NCBI RefSeq assembly: GCF_013373865.1
Contig: NC_050471.1
Span: forward strand, 10,498,050 to 10,562,049
Length of the DNA stretch: 64,000 nucleotides
Reading direction: 5' to 3'
DNA from: Monomorium pharaonis
Lineage: Eukaryota; Arthropoda; Insecta; Hymenoptera; Formicidae
Shown: piece after piece, positions 36,807 to 48,463 of the stretch
Position numbering within the stretch: the stretch's first letter is position 1
Layout of the letters: every line of letters starts with the position of its first letter
Translations under genes and position numbers: made by a program
Notes under the pieces: model-generated
What the model was told of the DNA's origin: nothing
The model's database searches: none
The model's input: the letters and a program-made list of their open reading frames with translations, nothing else

Positions 36807-39227
36807 TTATTCGAACTTGATGCCCTGAGCCAGAGGTAACTCGTTTCCGTAATTGATAGTGATGGTGGCACGTCGCATGTAGTGTTTCCATGCATCGCTT
36901 CCGCTCTCGCGACCTCCACCCGTGGCCTTTTCACCGCCAAACGCGCCGCCTATCTCGGCGCCGCTGGTGCCAATGTTGACATTGACTATTCCGCAATCCG
37001 ATCCATGTGGTCCGATCCACTGCAAATAGAATTTGATGAGTCAGTTCAAATATACTCGATCGTACATTGTGTAAATTAGCTTATGTACATTATTACAATT
37101 TGTTAGCAATGTACTACTAGTTACACATTTACCTGAAATACGTTTCCAATACTTTTAGTAAAAAGACTGCTGCTCAGTCCTTGTTCCACGCCATTGTTAA
37201 GATCGATAGCTTCCTCCAGAGAATTTGCCTCTAGAATGTAAACAATTGGAGCGAAAGTTTCCTGTTGCACTACATCGGCTCCGGCGGGTAAACCCGAGAT
37301 AATTGTCGGTTTGACATAAAAACCAGGTCGCTCTATTTGCTTTCCACCGAATTCTATCGTGCCACCGGCTTCTACAGCCTTCTGAATTGCTGCCTGTAAT
37401 GAAAAATATTGGAATATTGAAAAATATTATATTCAGCACTAAAATCTGCTGCAGATCAAAATAGGCAATCTTAATTTTATGTTAAAAAAATATTGGATTA
37501 ATTAAGAGAGCCTATTTTCGATTAATATAATACTTTGCTTTAAAAATAATTTGTATTGATCCGCATACTTTATATGCGTCGACTGCTGCCTGATTATGCA
37601 ATGGTCCGTACAGGACACTGTCATCCAACGGGTCTCCAACTCGTTCCAATATGCTCTTATATGCCGTTTTCAGTCTTCCTAAAAATTTCTTTGTAACAAT
37701 ATATGATATACGACTTAACGTTTCCTCATATTTACACTTACCTAAAAATTCATTCTTTATCTTCTTGTGAAGTATTAATCTCCTGGTAGTGGTACATCTT
37801 TGTCCAGCTGTTCCCACACACGCGAAGACCGCTGCTCTCACTGCCATTTCTAAATCGGCATCTTGTGCGACTATCGACAAAGAAGGTATTATCCACGGCA
37901 CAAATAGCGAAATGATATTTTAAGAAGATACGCACCAATTAATGCATTGTTACCACCAAGCTCCAGCAAAGATCTTCCAAATCTTTGCTGAATCTTGAGA
38001 GCTACTTGTCTTCCTACATTCGTGCTTCCGGTGAATGAAATGAGAGGTACCCTAATGCGACAAACGTTCTCGATGATATATAAAACATAATAATGTACTA
38101 AATTTAAATCATAACTAACCGTTTGTCGTTGACAAGAGTCTCCCCGACTTCTGGTCCACCCGTGATTAAAGATGCGACAGAGCCTGGGATGCCATTGCGC
38201 TCCAAGACATTCGCGATTATTCTGATCGTCGCGATGGCTACCAAAGGTGTGCTTGACGCCTCTTTCCAGACGATGGTGTTACCGCAAACCATAGCAATAG
38301 CGCTGTTCCAGCCGTATACCTTAAGAACACCGCGATTCGGTAAATTGCTCTGACACAAGGAATGACGAAGCAAGATCATCTGAAAGTTATTTACCGCTAT
38401 GGGAAAATTAAACGCCGAGATGACGCCGACTACACCCAAGGGATTCCACTTTTCCAAAAGCATGTGGTTCTTCCTCTCCGATGGGAACAGGCTACCGGGT
38501 AACGTCCGCGACAAGCCGACCGCGTAATCGCATATGTCGATGAATTCCTGGACCTCGCCTATACCCTCCGGCAATATCTTTCCTATGGCATGATACACTT
38601 TAATTATAAATGAATCTATACTATTTTGATATTGACCATAATTACAGGCTGTTACAACAAGTAAAAACCTCAATGTTCGAAATGATAAATTACCCATTTC
38701 CAAGGATACTAAACGTCCCAATGGTTCCAAATTTCTCCTGAGCTCATCCCCAATTTGTCGTACAATATCTCCTCTGGCTGGCATCGGAATAGATGCCCAT
38801 TGTGGCCACGCTTTACGTGCTTCCGTTATAGCATTGCTAGCTTCTTGCGGCGTGGATTCGCGAACCTTCGCTATCACTTTGCCGGTCGCCGGCGATATTG
38901 AATCTACTAACTATAATTTAATATTAATTAGATTGTACTTAATTATTCATTTTGTGGTGTGGATCACCTAATGTTTCATCGTATTATAATTATTTATTAA
39001 AAATTTTATCTTGATTTTTATAATACATAATGCACTATCTATCTTGATAAGACTAAATCAACAATACCTACCTTGCCAGATCCACCCCATCTTCCGTCAT
39101 AAAGACCAGGATTTTCAACATTAATACCCAATTGTTTTAAAAATCCATACTTTGGATCGGTTACTAAGTGTCTCGTCATTTGGAATTGGGAAATGTATCG
39201 ACCACTTTTCCTCAATAAATGTAACAT
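36807..39227 (-). CDS. ALDH7A1: Aldehyde dehydrogenase 7A1 (antiquitin, AASA dehydrogenase)
   Basis: Nine exons on the minus strand: 39227-39072, 38910-38694, 38582-38395, 38319-38120, 38051-37936, 37870-37742, 37678-37569, 37393-37133 and 37019-36807; 529 aa (human 539 with the mitochondrial leader). Oxidises alpha-aminoadipic semialdehyde in lysine breakdown with NAD+, and also betaine aldehyde. The N-terminal MLHLLRKSGRYISQFQMTRH suits mitochondrial import. Conserved parts: NPLGVVGVISAFNFPIAV, ISFTGSTNVGRQVAL, catalytic base Glu284 in LELGGNNA, nucleophile Cys318 in GTAGQRCTTTRR, and the family ending VNIGTSGAEIGGAFGGEK. The codons GAA-TAA-A at the stop create an AATAAA at 36806-36811 (read on the minus strand). 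Confidence 0.96.
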
Positions 39228-39831
39228 TATTATTCCTTATTGCTCCGACTAATCGGACTGTCGAGCGCGAAGTCAATAAACAGCTTAGGTTATCAAAAAA
39301 GACCACCGTTTATCGAAGAAAGAGGGAGAGGAGAAAAATGATAAGGAGACGAAGATATCTCAGCGTATCTGAACACAACACTAATTACAAATAACAGTGC
39401 GCTGTCACCGTCTTGTTTGAATTTTTGTGATAGAGCAAATTATTTTTTCCATTTTTATTCGTTTTATTAAAAACGAATATTTCTGTTAAACTTTGACTAT
39501 AGATATGCAGAAAATTTATCTATAAAGACGTGTAAGTTACATAGGTACATATATAAAAAGTACATAGTTACATATATAAAAAGACGCGTTTTATTCAGTA
39601 ATAACATTTACAACATCACAAAAAGATGGTGGCAGTGGTACACAGAATGGTAAATGTTTATACAAAAGGTTTGTCTTTTTTCCTTCCATTACAGTTAATG
39701 TATCTTGTATTTGTATTTAGAGGCACTCGTAGAAGAAATTCGATGGAAATGTCGATTTCATGTAAATGCCATTGTAGAAGTCTTATGGAATAATTTCATT
39801 GCGAATTCCCTTTCAAATTGCAACTTTTGCT
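39228..39831. other. ALDH7A1 promoter and exportin-6 3' flank
   Basis: The interval between the ALDH7A1 start and the exportin-6 stop on the same strand. No gene seen. A purine-rich stretch (39310-39345) and a direct repeat of a TACATATATAAAAAG unit (about 39546-39585) are present. Plus-strand frame 39152-39394 is not supported. Confidence 0.5.
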
Positions 39832-42800
39832 TCAACCCGGTCGACACAACTGGTAACATCTTAAATCTGAAATGAGCTGGAGTACTGATCTGGTCAAAGT
39901 TGGCTGATCCTGAAAAAGATGTTATAAATTATGTATATAATTCTATTACGTTTAATATCAATACTAAAGATACATACTGTAGATTTGTCAAAGTTTCCTA
40001 GCAAGGTGGCCCTTTGCATATCGTCTACACCTTCACAAGTTGCCAAAAACGTTGGCAAAAAGTGGCCAAAGAACCATCCTATATTAACAGATGCTAGACT
40101 ATGAATAGCCGTAGCTATCTCATCTGCCAATAAATTATGGGACCTATATAAATAAGAAATGTACGTGAATAAACATATTAACATATTTTGTCAAGTCAAA
40201 AATAATACCGATACTCACTGTTGAAATAAAACTGTGAACAATGCCATTAGAAATCTCTCGAGAAGATGAACTTTGAATACTGCCCGTTGATAAAGTCGCC
40301 ATCTGATATTTAATTGTTCGAGGCTTTGCAAACTCTGTCGAAATATATTAACATCTGACTGCAACAGAGCTTGACCAAAAGCCTCCAAAATTGCTACTAA
40401 TTCCTCTTTGTGTTCAACAGGTTCATCTTCTTCGGGATGTCCAAGGGTTCGCAATACTGAGGTATTATAAAAATACTGCCACCGATGCATAAGAATACTA
40501 AAACGTAATACAAAGATTATGATTTTTAATATAAAAATCAAATATATATGTTATTAAAATATATTACCTATGAAAGAGCTTCAATAAAACTAATGTCGTA
40601 TCCGGGTAAGCATTTAGGTTGCTTCCAACAGCAGGCCATACTTGACCCAAACATAGATTCGTTACCGAAGGAACAAATGCCTTAAATGCATTACTGGGCG
40701 CTGACACGACGAGTATCAAAATTTCTAATAACTGATCTAACGCAGGGCCAGCAGAGATATTTTCCCTGTGAATGAGAGATTGGTATTTCAGTAAAATCTT
40801 AACATTTTAATCCTTAGAATTTAGTATATTTTATACAAACCTGGTATAAAGTTGTAGCATGCCTTGAACCGCGTTTTGCATAAATTCAGGACCAAGTTGT
40901 TGCTGTAATACTGAAAATGTCGAGTGTAGGAAGCTAAGTAACAACTCGCATATACTCTGGCACCTTATCACATAAGACAATAATTCTAAGGTCCTGTTTA
41001 TGATTGATTCTAGACACGAGTGTAACATCTTCTTTATAGTTGTAGATGATGATGTACAATCTTCTAGTAGTTGAGTCAGTGGCATTATCGTAATTGAAAT
41101 TGTTGATTCTGAAGGCACTGGCTGTCCTTGTATACCGAGAGGTGCTGACAGAGCTAATATCATAGTACCTAGGCAAATAAAACGTTTCATGTATATATTA
41201 ATGTGTAACATTTTTAAATTTATATATATATTTTTATGAAAGAAAAGGATGACAATTAAACAAAGTTCCAAACAGCAGTTCCAAAAGTTCACGAATGGCT
41301 CACCTAACAATCTTTGTCTCGTGACTGCGTCACCCGGTGGTAATATAATTCCATTGATCAATGCCCTACGTAGAACTTTGATCGTATCTGATTTCAAATA
41401 CGGATACGTGCCCATAGAAATGAGATTTCTAAAAGTTGGTTGGTCCCACAAAATGGGTTTCAAAATGGCGGTGATACTTTGGAAAAGATGAATGGCAGAG
41501 TGGATGAGATTTGAAGGAAGTGGATGGTCGCAGGACGCGGTATACGTCGTTGCCCAAATACATGAATTGATGCAACGCTCGCAGAGCGTTTCTTTAACCT
41601 TCTCTGGTCTTCTGGCTATCCAATGACACCATGCTTGAAGAGAAGCCAAAAGGTGTGAATGCCTAATAATGCAAATCAATACATAACAAATACCTACATG
41701 TCACTATGGCATATTATTATTGGTTGCTTTTATATCATTAAAAATATAAAAACAGTTAAACTTACACTTCTATAAGATCTATTACTATAGCGGCTGGTTG
41801 AATCGCCGCTTTATACAACTGATTATCTCTCGCAAACATACACGCTTCCAAAGTTTGTGATACAACTTCTTCGGCCAAGCCTTGATCGATGTTTGTTTGA
41901 TCTCCTGTTGACACAAATAATTATTTGATCTAAAAAATCAAAAAATAAACTGATAAAATCACTCCTTACCGATGAAAAGAGAATATAGCCTGGTTAAAGC
42001 TTGCGTAGTCGACGCGAGATCTCTCAGATGTGCATGCACATTCGACGCCTCTGCATCATTTAATAAAATAACACGACCATTGGCGACTGCCGCGCCCAAT
42101 TCACCGAAAACGATTAATCCCTCTCTCCACGAACGGTACTAAAAAAATATAAAATATTGTAAATGCTTTCATAATAATGTTAAGACATAGATACATTTTG
42201 CCAATTAAAAATTACCAATAACGTAAATATCGGAATAGGTGAGATGTCAGCAATCTTTGCCAGACATTCTATATTGCATCTTAGAAAATGTTGCCACTCC
42301 GTTTCTTCCTAAAAATTATGAGATTTAATATAGACGTGATTATTAATTTAAGTATTTATGAAACATTTACGATTAAATTTACATTTTCGTCCAAGCTTTC
42401 TGTGTCGAGATCTCTCAGTACTCGAGCGTTGAGTTTAAAGCTCATTTTTTGTAAGATCCGTTCGGCGAGGGCTAAAGCGACGGCAGAGTATCGTGACTGA
42501 GTGCTCTCCAAAAGAGTGGTCCAAACGTCTAGGCAACGTAAGTATCCGTTCACAGTAGACGCTTGTTGGAATGTATGATGGCACAATACTTCCAGTAATG
42601 TATTTACTGGAAACTTTGAGCTCGACTCCATCCTCTTCATATGGTTCGTTATAAATAATTGCAAAAATTCCGTCATTTTCTCCATATAACTGAAAGAATG
42701 GCATTTTATTCTTCGTATGTTCAAGACAAGTTAAGATTCTTCGTAAATGCGTTTGGCGCGTACCTTTCCTCCACCGAATCCAACCGTTCCATTAACTGGA

Positions 42801-44237
42801 ACAAACCAACGCCATTCTGAAATATCTCTAGTAACAACGTGTCGGTCGCGTCGGGCGAGCAGAGCGGTCTGTACAAAAGCTCATTGATCGTAGTCAAAGC
42901 TTGAACGGCCATCTCAATCTGTTTGCCATTCTGCGAAAACGTTGACAAATGAATAATTCATCTCACTACTCTCGTTTACATTTTATTACAATAGTAAAAT
43001 CCTACCATAGCATCGTGATACTTGGCACATGAAAATATGGCATCTAACAAATTGGTGGAGACGCTGCCCGACACGTCTATCCAGCTAAACAGATGCGCTA
43101 GAACTTCAAGCGTAGCCGTGCAAACCTCGCTGGTGCCGGTTGCTAGTCCTTCGACATCCAGGACTGTCCGTGCAGGAGCGAGACTCTGTCCACTAGTGGG
43201 TGACGGAGGTGGCGTTACAGTCCCAGAACGACTTTGCAATTTCATGGTTTCTTTCAGAAGAACTGTGGTGAAAACAAAGTGAAATACATGAAATTATTCA
43301 TAATACGATTTGTAGGTAAGGTATCCAATAATGCTTACCTGTAAGCGCATCCAAAGTCAGAGGTACTTGTGCACTCAACAGTCTAAACAGCTCGCTTTTC
43401 CTGTGCATCGGTAAGTCCTCCCTTGGCGTCGCCAGTTCCTCCGAGGCTGTCCTCAGATACACGAGTCCCAGCAGTCTTGTGTGTTTGTGGCCCAATAGCT
43501 GTTTTACAAAAGTCAAGGTATTTTACAGCCAAATACATACAATATACACTTAACATATAGAAGAGCATTATCTATCGACAGATACCTGTAAAATATTAGA
43601 ATAAAAATCTGGATAGAAATGTGGCCAGTCGTGTCTCGCTATGTCCACTACCAATTTCACTACTTTATTCCTTACAAAGGACGCGACGTCTCTCTCCAGC
43701 GACAGAGTGTATAAAGTGGATCTCGTAAGAGCTCTGTCTTCCCATGGAAGAATGGGCCATCGTCTGCTGATGGTTGTCTGTCAAATAATTCAGACTGCAG
43801 AGTGTCACATCGCTAAAGAGAATATTGTATCTGTAAAATGGACCATGTAATTACCTCCAGAGTAGACAGAGCAAACATGCTAACGTAATGATTGCTCGTG
43901 GAGGACAGGAAGTGCAGACACGGTTTCCAGGAATCGATCTGCCCGGCAAACTCCTGGAAGCTACGCTCAATTGTGCGTTTTCTCTCATTTGTCGTCTCCG
44001 GGCAGAAGAACTCTGTCATGAGTTGTTCCAAATTCTGCAACGCGGCCGCATCGTCGTCCTGCAAACATATGCACGCACCTGACTCGTAAAAATCTATATA
44101 CTTCTCCCGACTCCGCACGATACCCCGATGAAAACTAGGCACGGGCGTGTCATCGCGGATATACAATGGAGATATTTTTAATTAAATTAAAATTAAAATT
44201 AAATTAAATTAAAATATCGCCCGCATTTCCTTACCAT
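39832..44237 (-). CDS. XPO6: Exportin-6
   Basis: Sixteen coding exons on the minus strand: 44237-44235 (ATG only), 44058-43855, 43777-43586, 43498-43339, 43262-43006, 42930-42764, 42689-42383, 42308-42216, 42138-41970, 41904-41766, 41662-41304, 41168-40841, 40765-40568, 40497-40219, 40143-39978 and 39909-39832; 1032 aa. An importin-beta-family HEAT-repeat receptor that exports profilin-actin from the nucleus with RanGTP. The N-terminus has the family sequence LEQLMTEFFCPETTNERKR and LHFLSSTSNHYVSMF. The exportin-1-like domain includes FVRNKVVKLVVDIARHDWP and ASEELATPREDL. The low-complexity insert TPPPSPTSGQS at about residue 205 is also in the vertebrate protein. The start codon is alone in its exon, followed at once by GTAAGG. 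Confidence 0.93.
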
Positions 44238-44567
44238 GGTAACTACCGTTGCAGTGTATAAAACGAGGGAGAGGTTAGATCTTCACTTGTCAGACGTCAT
44301 TTTCAATCATTTCGGAGTCTGGGACCGGACCGGAGCCGCTGAACGTTGAAGTCTGAACGCGAGTGCGTGACGTTTGGTAGTGCGCAGCCGCGTGCGCAGA
44401 GCGCATTTCACGATGACGAGGGTGCAGTCTGTCGATCGCGCAACAGGAACTCGAATCACCCCGTCCCCGTTAGTAGAATCACTTGATTGGAGCGTTCTTT
44501 GAAAAAGATTCCTTGATATATCCGGGCTTTTATTTTTGTCTATCAACTAATTTAATATATGCTCTCG

Positions 44568-44607
<40 letters not shown>

Positions 44608-45058
44608 ACGTGATAAGTTATAATTATTACAAAAAATTGTATTTTTATGTTATTACAAATTTAAGTTTCAGAAAACAAAATATTTAAAATATCTTTTTGT
44701 TCGAAAAAGAAAACTACAAAAAAAAGTTTAAACGATTTCGAAACGGCAAACATGCTGCGTTTTAACGTAATTTTATACTCGATGTATTAATAAACTTTGT
44801 CTTTCAAAATCATTTGAATTGTGTCTTCCGTGTTTTATTATTTTTAAATTCGATCATTGGTACTGTCCCTAGATTGTACGAATACGAAATTATGTTAATA
44901 CCATTTAATATCTAATAAAAAAAAAACTGGTTTTAATAGCATTTATATTATGCAATTAGACTGCTAATCTTTATAAAAATTTATATATAATTTTTTAAAA
45001 AAGATGTCGACACAAAAACATGTTTAACTTTTTAAATAAATTTATTTATAAATTATAT
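44238..45058. other. Exportin-6 promoter and NLE1 3' flank
   Basis: The first 250 bases are CpG-rich and should contain the exportin-6 promoter. The rest is AT-rich with a long TA microsatellite and probable NLE1 3' UTR. No gene seen. Confidence 0.5.
44571..44604. repeat. (TA)17 microsatellite
   Basis: Uninterrupted TA dinucleotides, 34 bases. Confidence 0.95.
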
Positions 45059-46885
45059 TCAATTTTGCCACAGTCGTAAAACTTTATCTTTCCCACCAGA
45101 AGCAACTCGTAGACCATCCGGTGACCAGTCGACCGCATAAACTTCATCAGCGTGACCGGGTAAATCCTGACTCAATTTTTTAGTTTTGACGCTCCACACT
45201 ATAAAAATTGTGTTATTTTCAATTATCTAATGTTCTAAATTAAACTAACAAATTTTCCTACGCCTGACAGTATTTACCCTTTAAAGTTGAATCAGCACTA
45301 CCACTGACTAGTAGACGAGAATCTGCGCTCCATGCTATCGAATATACCGCTTGAACATGACCTCTTAACGAAGTGATGTACGTTCCAGTGTTGGAGTCCC
45401 ACAATTTAATAGACTTGTCGAAGGATGCGGATGCAATTATACGACCATCCGGCGAGAATTTAACATCGTTGATAAGCTGCTGGTGACCTGTCATCCTTGC
45501 TGAAAAATATTTTTGATACATTTCTTCTTACAGTTGATTAATTCTTTTTTAAATTTATAATGTACCAATAGGTTTCTTCTCTTTTTCTGGTTTCCACAGA
45601 AACAACGTAAAGTCGTCAGATCCAGACACAAGTCTCTCTTCACCTACAGATTCATATTGTTTCCTTGCATATTCTAACGGACTGTCTGTTTTACTTTCAG
45701 TCGATCCCAATTGAAAAGGGCCAGTCCTGAGCGCGTAATCGACATTTAGAGCTAAAGTGTTTACCCAGTGAGCATGGCCCTCCAGGGTTCTACACAATAC
45801 ACCCTGGAATTGACTCGATTAGTCGGAACTTAAAATTAGACGCCGATAATTTAAATTGTTCGATATACATACGTCCTCTGCCCTCCACACTTTGATAGTC
45901 CTGTCTTGAGAGGCAGAATAAATAAGACCGTTCCCACCCCACTTGATGCAAGTCACGCTTCTCGTATGACCAGACAAAACCCGACAGGTTTGTGCTCTCT
46001 TTGTGTCCCAAATTCGTATGTCGCAATCTTTGGACGAACTCGCTAACTGTAAGCATTCTGGATTCTTGTGATAAGGTTCCCAGCACAATGATGTCACCCA
46101 CATTTTGTGTCCTGTCATGGCTTTTCCTGCATGACAAATATGAAAAAGTATATTCTTATTTGATTGCGAGTAGAAAAAAAAGCCTTTGACAAGTACACTT
46201 TCTAACTTTTTACCCATTTGTTTGCCAGTTTCAGGATCCCACAAGTAAATCAGTCCATTTTTACATGCAGAAGCTAGCTTGGTGCCACAGGGTGACCAAG
46301 AAATGCACAAGACCCAGTGTCTGTGTCCTTCGCATGTGTAATGTGGCGTTTGCGTGTAAATATCCCACAATCTGACCGTCGTGTCGCCAGAACCACTGGC
46401 TAGATGTTTGCCATTTGGTGAAAACGCAACAGATATAACGGCTTCCTTGTGGCCTGTAGAAGCAGAAACATTACGTTAATAAAACATTTGCTTCATTGAA
46501 TAAAATGGTACACGAAGAATGGTCGGTGACCTTCCAAGGAGCCAGTGCATCTCGTGACAGCTCTGACTTTGAATACCGCCTGCGGCTGATACACAATCTC
46601 CACAACATCCTCGCTGATACTGAAATCCTTGCCAATGTATTTGCTCAGTACATCTGTGACTTCTACGTTATTCACGTAAAATGCCAAGGGCAACGGTTCC
46701 TCTTGCTGCAGCAGAGCATTGCAGATTGCCTGCAATTTGTCTACCGTGACATCAAGTGGCAAGTCCAACAGGCCACCAGGTAGAACCTCACCAGTGTCCG
46801 ATTTGAAGCGAGACAGAACTCTCTTGACCTCGGCATCCTCCGCCGGAGCGGCGTCGGTCTCATTGTCGAGTTTTCTTTTACTCAT
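45059..46885 (-). CDS. Nle: Notchless homologue 1 (WD40, ribosome biogenesis)
   Basis: Six exons on the minus strand: 46885-46531, 46453-46214, 46126-45873, 45803-45566, 45499-45278 and 45198-45059; 482 aa (human 485). The NLE domain near residues 25-100 (FKSDTGEVLPGG, LPLAFYVNNVEV) is the ubiquitin-like region that binds the MIDAS domain of Midasin/Rea1. An eight-bladed WD40 propeller follows (TTVRLWDIY, LIYLWDPETG, CDIRIWDT, RTIKVWRAED, FTLFLWKPE, KSIKLWDSNTG, STLKVWSVKT, KVLRLWQN at the end). The yeast counterpart Rsa4 is released from pre-60S particles by Rea1; the fly gene was named from its genetic effect on Notch. All phases and splice sites agree. The next divergent gene is NPRL2, 1.6 kb away. 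Confidence 0.96.
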
Positions 46886-47449
46886 CTTGTAAGATCACTA
46901 AACTAAAAAAAGGTATATATACTTGAAAAAATTATTCTTTCTCCAAGAGCATAACTTGTCAGCGTCCTGTATATATAAATGCCACACGTGTACGCGTACA
47001 CAGTACTCGCTTGCACGTGCTTGCTAAAGTCAGATGGCAGCAGCGCTGATCCGGCTGTGCATTGCATTGCTCACATTTGAAAATAAGTTTAATCCTGTTG
47101 CTCAACCAAAACCACTCCTCAAATTTTTTCGCTTAGCTTGCATCTGTTTTCTACACCCATTTTTTAAATACAACTACTCCCACGAAGTCTCTACCTAATG
47201 TCAATGGCAAATTCAATTCTTCAAATATTTCAAAGATCAAATACCTTATTGTTTTCCATTTGATATTGAGAAAAGTATTACTATAGCCATTTATAATAAA
47301 ATATAATATATTATACTTATTTATTATAAAATTCGTAAATCATACAGAAATATATGAGTATTTTACTGTAATATAAAAGTAGCAATTTAGAATTAATAAA
47401 ATGTAGTTTTACATCCATGTTTGGCGCTGATGCTGCTCCAATCATCTAT

Positions 47450-47510
47450 GATACGATTTCAAGCCCGGGCACGCTCACGCACACATCGCACTCCCCCTAT
47501 CCGTGAGGCA
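47450..47510. repeat. Left arm of GC-rich inverted repeat
   Basis: About 61 bases with the core CAAGCCCGGGCACGCTCACG, present in reverse complement at 48268-48329 with about three mismatches. Outside the arms similarity falls away abruptly. The arms enclose about 760 bp. Confidence 0.85.
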
Positions 47511-47650
47511 CGCGCGCTCGGTTGCGATCAGCGTGAGGCGGCGTGAGCCATTGCGCTGTGCGCACTCGGCTACGTTCGCGGCTGAGCGTCTTTTTCTCTT
47601 CTGCCTCTTTCCCCATTTAACGTTTTGGATCCGAGGCGGTTGCCGGCGTC

Positions 47651-47779
47651 TAAAAGCCTAAACACAATGCCAGGCAACAGGCAACAGGAACAAGAAATAA
47701 AGAAAGAGAAAAAGAGAGAAGATCTTTTCTCTCTTTCATTATTTCTGTTCCTATTACCTATTGTGCGTTTAGGCCTTTA
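47651..47779. mobile_element. Short foldback (MITE-like) element
   Basis: About 129 bp with imperfect inverted ends: TAAAAGCCTAAACACAAT on the left and ATTGTGCGTTTAGGCCTTTA on the right. The symmetry continues inwards as purine-rich AGAAATAAAGAAAGAG against CTCTTTCATTATTTCT-like sequence. No coding frame and no clear target duplication. Confidence 0.6.
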
Positions 47780-48267
47780 TACCCACTCTGAATAAATCAT
47801 TTATTAACCACTAGATGGACAGTTACGATACTTTTGAAATACATTTTAATATATTTCTCACAAGTACTGTTCGTTTATTCTTTACTATATATACAGGCAT
47901 CGAGAGTTCTGAACTTGTACTGATGGTATATATTAGTACATATAAACACGAGAGCATAAATGGGGGTGATAGAGCCTTTCGGGGCTTCTCACTCTTCCTT
48001 TCAGAGAATAAAGGTCGCTCTCCATTTTTTTTTTATATCAAACATTTATAAAATTAGTTTTTCAGAAGATATATAAAAATTAAGTAAATATAAATTATTT
48101 TATAATTATACCAATCAAACGCGATTATTTTCTTATGATGAAATTACTGTATAAAATAAAACAGCACTTTTAAAAAACTTATTGAATTGAATTTCAAAAG
48201 AAAAACCTAAATCGACTATATATCCAGTGGCAAATAACTGATTATGATTACTAATATATAAATTATA

Positions 48268-48329
48268 TGCCTCACGGTTAGGGGGAGTGCGATATGTGCG
48301 TGAGCGTGCCCGGGCTTGAAATCGCATCA
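48268..48329. repeat. Right arm of GC-rich inverted repeat (NPRL2 5' region)
   Basis: Reverse complement of 47450-47510 with about 95 percent identity, in a promoter-proximal position for NPRL2 (ATG at 48464). Confidence 0.85.
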
Positions 48330-48463
48330 CAGCTCACAGCTCCAGCTCCAATCCAATATCGGTCGCAGGGAAAGACCGCGCCGGCCGTGGTGACAACAAT
48401 ACGGATACGAATGTGTGACGCGTTCTTTACAGTTCTTTATGATTTCACAACAAAAGAGGTACA

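Larger units (their letters stand above)
46886..48463. other. Divergent intergenic region NLE1 / NPRL2
   Basis: No gene seen. The NLE1 promoter should lie in 46886-47060. The region is dominated by an inverted repeat pair (47450-47510 and 48268-48329), with a small foldback at 47651-47779 inside it; both are listed separately. The right arm ends 134 bases before the NPRL2 start codon, so it is probably part of the NPRL2 promoter or 5' UTR. Confidence 0.5.
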
